From contig SKUB01000235.1 of the NCBI GenBank assembly GCA_007122315.1, forward strand, positions 1-32,202: 32,202 bases of DNA, in the 5' to 3' direction. A program made the translations under genes and the position numbers. Shown in pieces: positions 1 through 8,190 of the stretch. This stretch comes from Pseudomonadales bacterium (GTDB taxonomy: Bacteria; Pseudomonadota; Gammaproteobacteria; Pseudomonadales; Azotimanducaceae). Each line of letters opens with the position of its first letter. The first letter of the stretch is position 1. A model generated the notes under the pieces. The model was not told the origin of the DNA. It searched no databases and was given only the letters and a program-made list of their open reading frames with translations.

Positions 1-747
1 CAGATCCAGACGGGTCGCAATGCCGACATCCTCGGCGATGCCGAGGTCCAGGAAGGCCAAGCGCTGGCCGCCGACGGCCTGGTCTAGGGTTACGCCGCTG
101 CGGTCGAGGTCCATGCGGCGGAGAATTTCCGAAATCACGGTGGTGTCGAAGGTCAGCAGTACGGTCCCGAGGACCCGGTCCGGATCCACGTCCTCCTGAT
201 CAACCACGCGACGGGCGACGTTCACCATCGCGACTGCTTGTCCCTCCAGGCGCAGGGCTTCCGGGAGGGGGCTGGCGCCTTCTTCGGCGCGACGGATCAT
301 TTCGACGCCGGCGAAGGACAGCGGCGGATCCTCGTCGAGCGCGACCTGGGCGCTGCCTGCCGGCAGGATGCGCAGCCGCAGCAGGTAGGGCAGTACGGTG
401 CTCAGCTGATCTTCGAGGCTGGCGCGGGCAAGCGGCAGGTCGTCGCCGAGGACGGACACCACTGCGGGTGCTGCCGCCACGTCTTCTGCTACCTGCTGCA
501 TCATCCGGATGCGCGATTCGAGCTGACGGGCAAGCATAGTCGCGCCGTTCTCGACCTGGGCCCGTTGATGGTTCTCCGTGGCCGGGGCCAATGCCAGTAT
601 CTGCATCAGCACCGCGCCCGCACCGACGCTCAGGAACAGCAGCACGATGGCGATGGCCGGTGCGGCCCCGAGCCGTCTGCCGGAAAAGGGATTGCGACCG
701 CGGGCTGCTGCGGCAGGCACCCTTGCCGCGTTGTGGTCTCGTGTCAT
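1..747 (-). CDS. algC: Membrane-anchored N-terminal region of a long AlgC-type phosphomannomutase/phosphoglucomutase (partial)
   Basis: The reading frame is open from an ATG at 747 to the window edge (249 codons), so the C-terminus is missing. Residues 1-28 are basic. One hydrophobic segment at about residues 29-53 (PAIAIVLLFLSVGAGAVLMQ) is followed by a soluble, probably periplasmic region rich in Glu, Arg and Leu. The catalytic phosphohexomutase domain would lie outside the window, so the call rests on architecture and position. In Pseudomonas coaBC is followed by dut and algC, and many gammaproteobacteria carry an AlgC with a long N-terminal membrane extension. The enzyme would interconvert hexose 6- and 1-phosphates for exopolysaccharide and LPS. 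An in-frame ATG at 789 would add 14 residues. A GAGGGG lies 12 nt before 747. Other single-pass membrane proteins remain possible. Confidence 0.55.
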   Translation of the reverse strand, partial: MTRDHNAARVPAAAARGRNPFSGRRLGAAPAIAIVLLFLSVGAGAVLMQILALAPATENHQRAQVENGATMLARQLESRIRMMQQVAEDVAAAPAVVSVLGDDLPLARASLEDQLSTVLPYLLRLRILPAGSAQVALDEDPPLSFAGVEMIRRAEEGASPLPEALRLEGQAVAMVNVARRVVDQEDVDPDRVLGTVLLTFDTTVISEILRRMDLDRSGVTLDQAVGGQRLAFLDLGIAEDVGIATRLDL

Positions 748-805
748 GAGTCTGCTGATCCCCTCATTGCCCGTGGCATTCCCGCACATGTTCCGCCGCC
801 GGCCC

Positions 806-865
806 CCGCCGGACGCTTCCCCGCCGGACGCCTCCCCGGTTGGCGGTCCCCCGGTTGGCGGTCCC
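806..865. repeat. Two adjacent pairs of 15-bp tandem duplications between coaBC and algC
   Basis: Four consecutive 15-bp units are visible on the plus strand: CCGCCGGACGCTTCC (806-820), CCGCCGGACGCCTCC (821-835), then CCGGTTGGCGGTCCC twice (836-850 and 851-865). The first pair differs at one base and the second pair is identical. The block starts two bases past the coaBC stop codon and fills half of the 120-bp gap where dut would be expected. It may be replication slippage in a GC-rich spacer. No function is evident. Confidence 0.85.
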
Positions 866-867
866 CC

Positions 868-2112
868 TTATGGTTTTGCGTGGCGCTTCGTTGCCGGCAT
901 CTCCGTTGCTTTTGCGTGGCGTCCGATGCGCTCCATGAGAAGCCGCGCCAGGGCCGTCTTGGGCATGGACGGCAGGGTCTCGGACCCTTCCCGGGACACC
1001 AGGGTGACGACGTTGTCGTCGCTGCCGAAGCCGATGTCGCTGCGTGACACGTCGTTCGCCACCACCAGGTCCACCTGCTTGCGTTCGAGCTTGCTGCGTG
1101 CGTTCGCCTCGAGGTTCTCGGTCTCCGCAGCAAACGCAACCATGAATGGGCGCGGCTGGCGGCGGGCGATCGTTGCGACGATGTCGGGATTCTCCACCAA
1201 GCTCAGTTCCAGTCCCTGCTGGCCTGCTGCTTTCTTGATTTTCTGTTCGGCGGCGCTGGCCGGGCGGAAATCCGCGACCGCAGCGACAGCTATGAAGATG
1301 TCGACCTGCCCGGAACAGACGGATTCGGCTGCGGCGAGCATGTCCCGCGCCGTGGTGACGTCGACCCGGGTCACGCCTGGTGGCGTGGTCAGTTCCACCG
1401 GGCCGGTGATCAGCGTCACTTCGGCACCGGCCTCTGCGGCTGCGGCCGCCAGGGCGAAGCCTTGTTTGCCGGAGCTGTGATTGCTCAGGTAGCGAACTGG
1501 ATCGAGAGGCTCGCGGGTGGGACCTGCGGTGATGACGACGCTGCGCCCGGCCAGTATGGGCGGGGTGCCGAGCAGCGCCTGGATCCGCTGCAGCAGTTCC
1601 TGGGGCTCGAGCATGCGACCCGGACCTTCGTCGCCACAGGCCTGGGAGCCACTTCCGGGGCCCCACAGAAGGACACCGTCGACGGCGAGCGTCGCGCAGT
1701 TGCGCCGGGTTGCGGGACTGCGCCACATGGCCTGATTCATGGCCGGCGCTACTGCAATGGGGGCATCCGTGGCGAGGCAGGCCGTCGTCAGCAGGTCGTC
1801 CGCCGTGCCGGCGGCGAGGCGGGCGAGGAAGTCCGCGGACGCGGGCGCCACCATGATCAGGTCGGCCCAGCGGGCGAGTTCGATGTGGCCCATGGCGGCT
1901 TCCGCCGCTGGATCGAGCAGGTCGGTTCTGACGGGCCGCCCCGACAGGGCCTGCAAGGTCAGCGGCGTGATGAAACGGGTTGCGGCGGGGGTCATCACCA
2001 CCTGCACCTCGGCCTCGAGATCGCGCAGGCGTCGGCACAGTTCGCATGCCTTGTACGCAGCGATCCCGCCGGTGATGCCCAGCAGTATCCGTTTTCGCTG
2101 AAGAAGCTGCAT
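868..2112 (-). CDS. coaBC: Bifunctional phosphopantothenoylcysteine decarboxylase / phosphopantothenate-cysteine ligase
   Basis: The product (414 aa) catalyses two consecutive steps of coenzyme A synthesis: joining 4'-phosphopantothenate to cysteine with CTP, then FMN-dependent decarboxylation to 4'-phosphopantetheine. The N-terminal CoaC half shows [10 protein letters not shown], the GHIELA segment with the active-site His, PAMN, and [10 protein letters not shown] with the catalytic Cys. The C-terminal CoaB half begins near [18 protein letters not shown] and has SSGKQG and the KIKK segment. An ATG at 2112 gives the usual spacing to the first glycine motif; a GTG at 2124 would add four residues. 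The last residues contain RHAK twice, from a 12-bp direct repeat. It is divergent from radC, 105 bp away. dut, normally next downstream, is absent. Length and motifs are normal for the family. Confidence 0.96.
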   Translation of the reverse strand: MQLLQRKRILLGITGGIAAYKACELCRRLRDLEAEVQVVMTPAATRFITPLTLQALSGRPVRTDLLDPAAEAAMGHIELARWADLIMVAPASADFLARLAAGTADDLLTTACLATDAPIAVAPAMNQAMWRSPATRRNCATLAVDGVLLWGPGSGSQACGDEGPGRMLEPQELLQRIQALLGTPPILAGRSVVITAGPTREPLDPVRYLSNHSSGKQGFALAAAAAEAGAEVTLITGPVELTTPPGVTRVDVTTARDMLAAAESVCSGQVDIFIAVAAVADFRPASAAEQKIKKAAGQQGLELSLVENPDIVATIARRQPRPFMVAFAAETENLEANARSKLERKQVDLVVANDVSRSDIGFGSDDNVVTLVSREGSETLPSMPKTALARLLMERIGRHAKATEMPATKRHAKP

Positions 2113-2217
2113 GAAATCTCGCACGCGGGCTTACCCGAAGCGCCGCTACGATACCATCGACCGGCCTCGAACAGGAAAGCAGCTGCGTGCTGCGATGCGG
2201 GTGCAGCGGAGGACGGG

Positions 2218-2892
2218 ATGGCGATTCGACACTGGCCTGAGACGGAACGGCCGCGGGAAAAGCTCCAGCAGCATGGTGTTGCTGCGCTGTCCGATGCGGA
2301 ACTGCTGGCGATTTGCCTGCGGCATGGGGTTCAGGGCGACTCGGCGGTGACCCTCGCCCGCGACCTGCTGGGCCGATTCGGCGGCCTGCGGGCCCTGTTT
2401 CGCGCGCCGCCTGCAGAGCTGCTCGGCTGTGCCGGTATCGGTCCCGCCCGGGTCTCAGAGCTTGCCGCCATCGCCGAGCTCGGGCGCCGCATGCTCGCCG
2501 AGCAGGTGAGCCGCGGTACGGTCATCTCCGACCCAGTGGCGGTGCGGCGGTACCTGCTCGGCACCCTGCGGGACCTGGAGCATGAGATATTCGGCTGCCT
2601 GTTTCTGGACTCGCGCCACCGGGTGATCCGCTTCGAGCGGCTGTTCCGCGGCACCATCGACGGCGCCAGCGTGCACCCCCGCGAGGTGGTTCGCGCCGCG
2701 CTGGCAGCCAACGCGGCGGCCGTGGTGCTGGTCCACAACCATCCTTCCGGCGTTGCCGAGCCCAGCCGGGCGGATGTCCGCATCACCGGACGGTTGAAGA
2801 GCGCCCTCGATCTGATCGATGTCCGGGTCCTCGATCACCTTGTCGTGGGCGATGCGGAAGTGGTGTCTCTGGCGGAACGTGGGTTGCTCTGA
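2218..2892 (+). CDS. radC: RadC/JAMM-domain DNA repair-associated protein
   Basis: The 224-aa product matches RadC (UPF0758). The N-terminal part carries a helix-hairpin-helix segment ([12 protein letters not shown], about residues 68-79). The C-terminal part is a JAMM/MPN metalloprotease-like domain with the zinc-binding HNHPSG motif and a following Asp (PSRAD). Its cellular role is unsettled; early links to recombination repair were not confirmed for E. coli. The reading frame is open further upstream, but ATG 2218 is preceded by a strong GGAGG (spacing about 7) and yields the usual [16 protein letters not shown] start. It sits between divergent coaBC and the rpmBG unit, as in Pseudomonas and E. 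coli. Confidence 0.95.
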   Translation: MAIRHWPETERPREKLQQHGVAALSDAELLAICLRHGVQGDSAVTLARDLLGRFGGLRALFRAPPAELLGCAGIGPARVSELAAIAELGRRMLAEQVSRGTVISDPVAVRRYLLGTLRDLEHEIFGCLFLDSRHRVIRFERLFRGTIDGASVHPREVVRAALAANAAAVVLVHNHPSGVAEPSRADVRITGRLKSALDLIDVRVLDHLVVGDAEVVSLAERGLL

Positions 2893-2904
2893 GGAGGGGC
2901 TCGC

Positions 2905-2933
2905 TTGCCTGGGAGCAGGGCCTCTGGTATAAC
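2905..2933 (+). promoter_or_regulatory. Sigma70 promoter of rpmB-rpmG
   Basis: TTGCCT (2905-2910) and TATAAC (2928-2933) are separated by exactly 17 bp, and TGG immediately before the -10 box makes it an extended -10. Transcription would start near 2940, leaving a leader of about 50 nt before rpmB. The site begins 13 bp after the radC stop, so the ribosomal genes need not depend on radC transcription. Confidence 0.75.
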
Positions 2934-2989
2934 GCCGCGCTCGCGTTTATCTGGTCCCAGCGGGCCACAGGTATAGAGGCTTAAAGGCA

Positions 2990-3226
2990 ATGTCCCAGGT
3001 GTGTCAGGTCACCGGCAAGCGGCCCGCGACCGGTAACAACGTTTCCCACGCCAACAACAAGACGCGGCGTCGGTTTCTTCCGAACCTCCACCAGCATCGG
3101 TTCTGGGTCGAGGGCGAGAAGCGCTTCGTGCGCCTGCGCGTGTCCACCAAGGGCCTGCGCATCATCGACAAGCTCGGCATCGAAGCCGTGCTCGAAACGC
3201 TGCGTAAACGCGGCGAGAAGGTCTGA
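2990..3226 (+). CDS. rpmB: 50S ribosomal protein L28
   Basis: This 78-aa basic protein has the family-defining start [17 protein letters not shown] followed by [13 protein letters not shown] and [13 protein letters not shown]. It is a late-assembling component of the large ribosomal subunit. It has a single Cys, so it is the zinc-independent form without paired CxxC motifs. rpmG follows after 11 bp in the same unit, as in most gammaproteobacteria. A strong promoter lies at 2905-2933. Length and sequence are fully typical. Confidence 0.98.
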   Translation: MSQVCQVTGKRPATGNNVSHANNKTRRRFLPNLHQHRFWVEGEKRFVRLRVSTKGLRIIDKLGIEAVLETLRKRGEKV

Positions 3227-3237
3227 GGAGTCCGGTC

Positions 3238-3393
3238 ATGCGAGACAAAATCAAATTGGTGTCGTCTGCCGGAACCGGCCACTACTACACCACCACCAAG
3301 AACAAGCGCACCACGCCCGACAAGCTCGAGATGAAGAAATACGACCCGGTCGTACGCAAGCACGTTCCTTACAAGGAAGCGAAGATCAAGTAA
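3238..3393 (+). CDS. rpmG: 50S ribosomal protein L33
   Basis: The short frame encodes 51 residues starting [20 protein letters not shown] and containing the typical KNKR and [11 protein letters not shown] segments. It lacks the four cysteines of zinc-binding L33, so it is the Cys-minus form, matching the zinc-independent L28 next to it. It binds near the E site of the 50S subunit. A GAGGAG element overlapping the rpmB stop codon serves as ribosome binding site. The two genes are cotranscribed. Confidence 0.97.
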   Translation: MRDKIKLVSSAGTGHYYTTTKNKRTTPDKLEMKKYDPVVRKHVPYKEAKIK

Positions 3394-3403
3394 GGCCCGC
3401 GAC

Positions 3404-3422
3404 GGCGCGCTGAGCGCGCGCC
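3404..3422 (+). terminator. Possible hairpin after rpmG
   Basis: GGCGCGC (3404-3410) and GCGCGCC (3416-3422) form a perfect 7-bp stem with a 5-base loop, starting 11 bp past the rpmG stop. No T-tract follows, so it is not a canonical intrinsic terminator. Other pairings of the GC alternation are possible. Confidence 0.25.
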
Positions 3423-3530
3423 TGAGCACCCCCCTCGTCGTCCCGGATGCAGGTCGCCGTGTGCGGTTCGAGCGCACGCGCTGCTGCCCCCGAAGTCACC
3501 TCGAATGCTCGTTTTGCGCGCGGCGTCGGG

Positions 3531-5516
3531 TCAGGAGTGGCGTTCGAGCAGCAGATTGCCCTTGGCGTCGACCACCGCCTCCCATCCATGGGCGATCATG
3601 CTGGTGGCGGTGGGTTCGATCAGCAGCGCCGGCCCCGTGATCCGCTGCCCGCGGACCAATGACTCCCTGGGATAGACGGCAACACCCTCGGACACCCCCG
3701 CCATGCGTGTCCTGATGGGCGCTGTGTCCGCTTCGCCCGCGGCAACGTCCGGCAACGCCACGTCCTGGCCCATCGCCCGCAACCGCACCCGGATGTTGAC
3801 CAGTTCCACCGGCGTCGCCAGCGCGTGCCCGTAGCGGCTGCGATGCAGCTCGTGAAAGGCGGCTTCCAGGGCGCGGCGATCGGTGTCGAAGGGGAGGGCC
3901 AGGGCGAAGGCCTGACCACGGTAGCGAAGCTCGAGAAAGATCTCCTCCTGCAGCGTGTTCGGATCCTGCCCTTCCTCCTCCAGCTCCTTGCGGCCGGCAG
4001 CCAGCAGCTCGTCGCGTGCAGCCTCGACCGCGTTCCTGTCCAGGTCCTCGAGGTTGCGACTCAGGGTCCGCAGCAGCTGCCGTTCCGGTCGTGCCACCAG
4101 CATGCCGAGGGCCGAGAGTACGCCGGCGAAGCTCGGGATCATGGCCCGTGCCATGCCCAGAGATTCCGCCAGATCGCACAGGTGCAAGCCGCCGGCGCCG
4201 CCGAAGCAGCACAGCACGAGGTCCCTCGGGTCCCGTCCGCGTTCGATGGACATGACGCGAAGCGCTTGCGCCATGTGCTCGTTGGCGACCCGCAGAATCC
4301 CGCGCGCGGCGGTTTCCATATCGGTAGCCAGTGCTTCGGCCACCGCTGCAACCGCCCTGCGGGCCGAGTCCTCGTCCAGCGCCAGGGAACCGCCAAGGGC
4401 GGCGTCAGCAGGCAGTCGCCCGAGGACCACATGGGCGTCCGTGACCGTCGCCGCGCGGCCACCACGACCGTAGCAGGCGGGTCCCGGATCGGCGCCGGCT
4501 GATTCGGGACCCACCTTGAGCGCACCGCCGGCATCGATGTGCGCGATGGACCCACCGCCGGCGCCGATGGTGTGGATGTCCAGCATGGGTACGGCCACGG
4601 GCCAGGGTCCGAGTCGACCCTCCGTGGTGAGTTCGGGTTCGCCGTCGATGAGCGCGACGTCCGTGGAGGTGCCACCCATGTCGAAGGTCAGCAGCCGATC
4701 GATGCCGCTGGCCGCGGCCACGGCGGCAGCGCCGGCGAGGCCCCCCGCCGGTCCGGACACCAGCAGATTGACGGCCCGCTGGCTGGCGACCTCTGCCTCC
4801 ATGGTGCCGCCGGAGGACTGCATGATGGCCAGCCGACAGGGCTCGAGACGGGCCTTCAGACGCCGCAGGTAGCCCTCGACCCGGGGTCCGAGCCAGGCGT
4901 TGAGCCAGGTGGCGATACCGCGCTCGTACTCGCGGTACTGGGGCAGGACGAACGATGAGCGACTCACGAAGCGGCGCCCGCCGGATGCATCGCGGATCGC
5001 TGCTTCGAGTTCGATTTCGTGGCGTGGATCCATCCAGGCGTAGAGCAGGTTGATGGCCACCGCCTCCGGGGCGAGGCGCTCGAGTTCCGCCAGTAGCGAG
5101 TCGATGGCTGCAGGTTCGAGGGGGACCTGTTCGTGGCCTTCGGCATCGAGGCGGGCGGGGATCTCCAGGCACAGCTCGGCGGCCACGGGTGGAGGCTCTG
5201 CGCTCGGCGTCAGCACGTAGAGCTCTCGGCGATGCTGGCGGCCAAGGGTGAGGACGTCCGCCAATCCGGCGTTCGCCACATAGGCGGTGCGGACACCCTT
5301 GCGTTCCAGCGCCGCGTTGGTGGCCACTGTGCTGCCATGTACAATCCGCAGCGCGCCGGCGGCCACGGCGGATTCCAAGTCCAGTTCCCGGATACCCGCG
5401 AGGATTGCACGTTCCGGCGCGTCCGGCGTCGACAGGGTCTTGTGCAGTCGAACGCCGGAGGCCGTCAGCAGCACGAAGTCGGTGAACGTGCCGCCCGTGT
5501 CGACGCCAAGCAGCAT
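3531..5516 (-). CDS. Hydantoinase A / 5-oxoprolinase family protein (HyuA-like)
   Basis: The 661-aa product belongs to the hydantoinase/oxoprolinase A family, ASKHA-fold ATPases that activate cyclic amides or ketones (N-methylhydantoin, 5-oxoproline, acetone) by phosphorylation. The N-terminal Hydant_A_N region begins MLLGVDTGGTFTDFV with the phosphate-binding DTGGTFTD loop. The main domain shows FDMGGTSTDVALIDG (about residues 270-290), IGAGGGSIAHID, and ADPGPACYG. The C-terminal third resembles Hydant_A_C. The ATG at 5516 has a GGGAG six bases upstream. A TAGAAT at 5562-5567 on the minus strand may be its -10, without a clear -35. No HyuB partner lies beside it: it is flanked by rpmG and the divergent mutM. 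The substrate cannot be read from sequence. Length is normal and no frameshift is seen. Confidence 0.9.
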   Translation of the reverse strand: MLLGVDTGGTFTDFVLLTASGVRLHKTLSTPDAPERAILAGIRELDLESAVAAGALRIVHGSTVATNAALERKGVRTAYVANAGLADVLTLGRQHRRELYVLTPSAEPPPVAAELCLEIPARLDAEGHEQVPLEPAAIDSLLAELERLAPEAVAINLLYAWMDPRHEIELEAAIRDASGGRRFVSRSSFVLPQYREYERGIATWLNAWLGPRVEGYLRRLKARLEPCRLAIMQSSGGTMEAEVASQRAVNLLVSGPAGGLAGAAAVAAASGIDRLLTFDMGGTSTDVALIDGEPELTTEGRLGPWPVAVPMLDIHTIGAGGGSIAHIDAGGALKVGPESAGADPGPACYGRGGRAATVTDAHVVLGRLPADAALGGSLALDEDSARRAVAAVAEALATDMETAARGILRVANEHMAQALRVMSIERGRDPRDLVLCCFGGAGGLHLCDLAESLGMARAMIPSFAGVLSALGMLVARPERQLLRTLSRNLEDLDRNAVEAARDELLAAGRKELEEEGQDPNTLQEEIFLELRYRGQAFALALPFDTDRRALEAAFHELHRSRYGHALATPVELVNIRVRLRAMGQDVALPDVAAGEADTAPIRTRMAGVSEGVAVYPRESLVRGQRITGPALLIEPTATSMIAHGWEAVVDAKGNLLLERHS

Positions 5517-5655
5517 GGAGCACTCCCGATTCCAGGGTTCGCGGATGGACCTGCGGCGGGCATTCTAGCCCGGATTGCGCAGCAACCGGGCGGCTGCCCG
5601 GCCGAACCCGGTGGCGCAGCGGCGCCGACAACACCGCAAGCTGTGGATGGCGCCG

Positions 5656-6483
5656 ATGCCCGAACTTCCCGAAGTCGAAACCACGCGGCGTGGTCTTGCC
5701 CCGCATCTCGTCGGCCGTCGCCTCGAAGCCGTGCAGGTCAGAGAACCGCGGCTGCGCTGGCCGGTGGCAGCGGACTTCTCTCAGCGTCTGACCGGGGCCA
5801 TGCTCACGGATCTGCGGCGGCGCGCCAAGTATCTGCTGTTCGACTTCCAGCGCCCCGCTGGCGGCGGGACCCTGATCGCCCACCTGGGCATGTCGGGCAG
5901 CATGCGTCTCGTCGCAGCAGACGCGCCGCTGTTGCCCCACGACCACGTGCAGTTCGTGTTTGCCGGACCGGCCGAATTGCGCCTCAACGACCCGCGTCGT
6001 TTCGGCTCCCTGCACTTCGTGGATGGCGCAGCCGACGGCCACTTTCTGCTTGGGCATCTCGGACCGGAGCCGCTGGACCCGGGGTTCGATGGCGAGTACC
6101 TGTTCCAGCGCGCGCGGAAACGGCGCGCGCCGGTGAAGGCGTTCATCATGGACGCCCGCATCGTGGTGGGGGTGGGCAACATCTACGCCACCGAAGCTTT
6201 GTTCCGCGCCGGGATCCGCCCTTCGCGGCCGGCGGGACGGATTTCCGCTGCACGCTACGCGCTGCTCGCCGATGCCATTCGCGCCGTGCTCGAAGAGGCG
6301 CTGATCATGGGCGGGACCACCCTCAGGGACTTCGTCGGCAGCGACGGCCGCCCGGGCTACTTCCGGCAGTCGCTGGCGGTGTACGGACGGGGCGGCGCGC
6401 CATGCCGGGTCTGCGGCGGTGTCCTGCGCGGCGATCGCATCGGTCAGCGCGCCACCGTGTTCTGCCCCGCCTGCCAGCGTTGA
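5656..6483 (+). CDS. mutM: Formamidopyrimidine-DNA glycosylase (Fpg/MutM)
   Basis: This bifunctional base-excision enzyme removes 8-oxoguanine and formamidopyrimidines and cuts the abasic site. The start at 5656 gives MPELPEVETTRRGL, exposing the catalytic Pro and Glu after Met removal; upstream in-frame codons would bury the N-terminal nucleophile, so this start is firmly chosen. The conserved Lys lies in RRRAKYLL. The C-terminal zinc finger has CRVCGG and FCPACQR, with the finger Arg in GQRATVF. At 275 aa it is the usual length. It is divergent from the hydantoinase A gene by 139 bp; this gap holds a 6-bp inverted repeat (CCGGGC/GCCCGG, 5586-5601) of unknown meaning. Confidence 0.97.
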   Translation: MPELPEVETTRRGLAPHLVGRRLEAVQVREPRLRWPVAADFSQRLTGAMLTDLRRRAKYLLFDFQRPAGGGTLIAHLGMSGSMRLVAADAPLLPHDHVQFVFAGPAELRLNDPRRFGSLHFVDGAADGHFLLGHLGPEPLDPGFDGEYLFQRARKRRAPVKAFIMDARIVVGVGNIYATEALFRAGIRPSRPAGRISAARYALLADAIRAVLEEALIMGGTTLRDFVGSDGRPGYFRQSLAVYGRGGAPCRVCGGVLRGDRIGQRATVFCPACQR

Positions 6484-6526
6484 AGCGGTCGCCCGCCCAG
6501 GGGCGTGCTGCGCGCCCGTGAGATGG

Positions 6527-6535
6527 TGCTATAGT
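6527..6535 (+). promoter_or_regulatory. Extended -10 promoter for the small secreted protein gene
   Basis: TGC followed by TATAGT forms an extended -10 element 35 bp before the ATG at 6570. No acceptable -35 hexamer lies 16-18 bp upstream, which is common for extended -10 promoters. It separates this gene from mutM. Confidence 0.45.
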
Positions 6536-6569
6536 CTTTTAAGAAGCACTTCCGGATGGGATTACAGCC

Positions 6570-6890
6570 ATGGAAATCGCGCGTAAGGCGGCATTGCTCG
6601 TCGTCATTTCGGTGCTGGCTTTCGCCAGCATGCCCGCGGAAGCGAACACGGGTCCCGTCGAGGAGCCGAGCGCAGGCGCCATGATAGTCGACCTGGTGGT
6701 GGCACGACCCATTGGTGCGGTCATCACGGTGCTCGGGACCGCGACCTTCCTGGTCGGTCTGCCTTTCACCGCGCTTGGCGGCAACGTGGGTGAATCCGGT
6801 GAGAAACTGGTGGTGGCGCCGGCTCGGGAAACGTTCCAGCGCTGCCTGGGTTGCAAGAACGCCGGCTGGCGCGGCGATTACGCCGACTAG
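6570..6890 (+). CDS. Small exported or membrane protein of unknown function
   Basis: I do not recognise a function. The 106-aa product has a clear N-terminal signal sequence: basic start, hydrophobic core at about residues 8-19, and a plausible signal peptidase I site after PAEA (residue 25). A second hydrophobic stretch at about 48-70 (GATFLVGLPFTALGG-like, Gly-rich) could span the inner membrane. The C-terminal tail holds a CLGC pair (Cys92, Cys95) and ends in a charged GDYAD. Similar short proteins with a GNVGES segment after the hydrophobic stretch occur in other gammaproteobacteria, to my recollection. It has its own extended -10 promoter, stands between mutM and the convergent coaD, and is not in an obvious operon. 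Composition matches the surroundings. Confidence 0.8.
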   Translation: MEIARKAALLVVISVLAFASMPAEANTGPVEEPSAGAMIVDLVVARPIGAVITVLGTATFLVGLPFTALGGNVGESGEKLVVAPARETFQRCLGCKNAGWRGDYAD

Positions 6891-6938
6891 AGCGCGTGTC
6901 CGACGAGGCCGGGCGCAGGGGCCGGCACGGCGGCGCGA

Positions 6939-7493
<555 letters not shown>

Positions 7494-8138
7494 TCAAACG
7501 GCATCGGTGGCGGGCGCGGCGACTTCCAGCAGGCCGCCGACGCTGTCTCCGGTACGGGTTGCCTTGAGCAGGTGCCACGACCCCGCGCCGGGTTCCGTCC
7601 ACGGCGCGGGATCCTTGGCCGCATGTTCGCAGTAGACCCGGCCTGCGACCGCCAACAGGCCCGCGTCGAGCACGTGGGCCAGCGCGGCTGAGGCGAGTTT
7701 GCTGGCGAAGGGCGGGTCGATCAGCACCAGATCGAAGGGCGCCACAGGCTTGCGCGGCCAGCGCAGCGCGTCGTCCCGCAGCACGTCGCAGCGTTCCGGG
7801 TCGAGCTCAGCAGCCACTTCGAGGAGCGTCCGGTGGGCGCGCCGGTCCTGCTCGATCAGCACCACCCGTTCTGCTCCGCGCGACAGGGCCTCGAAGCCGA
7901 GTGCGCCTGAGCCGGCGAACAGATCCAGCACCCGCGCGCCCTCGATGCGCCCCTGTAGCCAGTTGAACAGGGTCTCCCGGGTCCGCTCGGGCGTCGGCCG
8001 CAGGCCCGGCACGTCGGCTACCGGAATGCGGCGATTGCGGAAACGACCGGCGATCAGGCGCACGCGCCCCGATGGGCCGCGCGCTTTCGCAGCGCCGCTG
8101 CCTCGATTCTCTCCGCGCTGGTATCCTGTGCGCCGCAT
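7494..8138 (-). CDS. rsmD: 16S rRNA (guanine(966)-N(2))-methyltransferase
   Basis: The 214-aa product methylates G966 of 16S rRNA on the small subunit, using S-adenosylmethionine. It has the RsmD signature RIPVADVPGLRPTPERTRET near the start, the SAM-binding DLFAGSGALGFEALSRG, and the catalytic IDPPF motif (N-type, (D/N)PPF). A basic, glycine-rich N-terminal tail of about 25 residues precedes the fold. It is divergent from ftsY with only 52 bp between the start codons, an arrangement conserved in proteobacteria. coaD follows on the same strand. Nothing is unusual. Confidence 0.96.
   Translation of the reverse strand: MRRTGYQRGENRGSGAAKARGPSGRVRLIAGRFRNRRIPVADVPGLRPTPERTRETLFNWLQGRIEGARVLDLFAGSGALGFEALSRGAERVVLIEQDRRAHRTLLEVAAELDPERCDVLRDDALRWPRKPVAPFDLVLIDPPFASKLASAALAHVLDAGLLAVAGRVYCEHAAKDPAPWTEPGAGSWHLLKATRTGDSVGGLLEVAAPATDAV
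8119..8127 (+). promoter_or_regulatory. Candidate extended -10 promoter for ftsY-ftsE-ftsX
   Basis: TGG followed by TATCCT (8122-8127) gives an extended -10 with start near 8134, leaving a leader of about 57 nt before ftsY. No good -35 is seen. It overlaps the first codons of the divergent rsmD. Confidence 0.4.
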
Positions 8139-8190
8139 CGACGACCCCGGTCAGCCGGCCTGAGGGCCGGAATCAGCGCTGGAGTATCCC

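Noticed and set aside
3825-5146. Long open frames on the plus strand opposite the hydantoinase A gene, and similar frames opposite or within coaBC, metX, ftsY and chpA
   Set aside because: They are GC-driven shadows of real genes in other frames, with no motifs and with Arg/Ala/Pro-rich translations.
6501-6517. GGGCG/CGCCC stem downstream of mutM as a terminator
   Set aside because: Only five pairs, no U-run, and close to the extended -10 element of the next gene.
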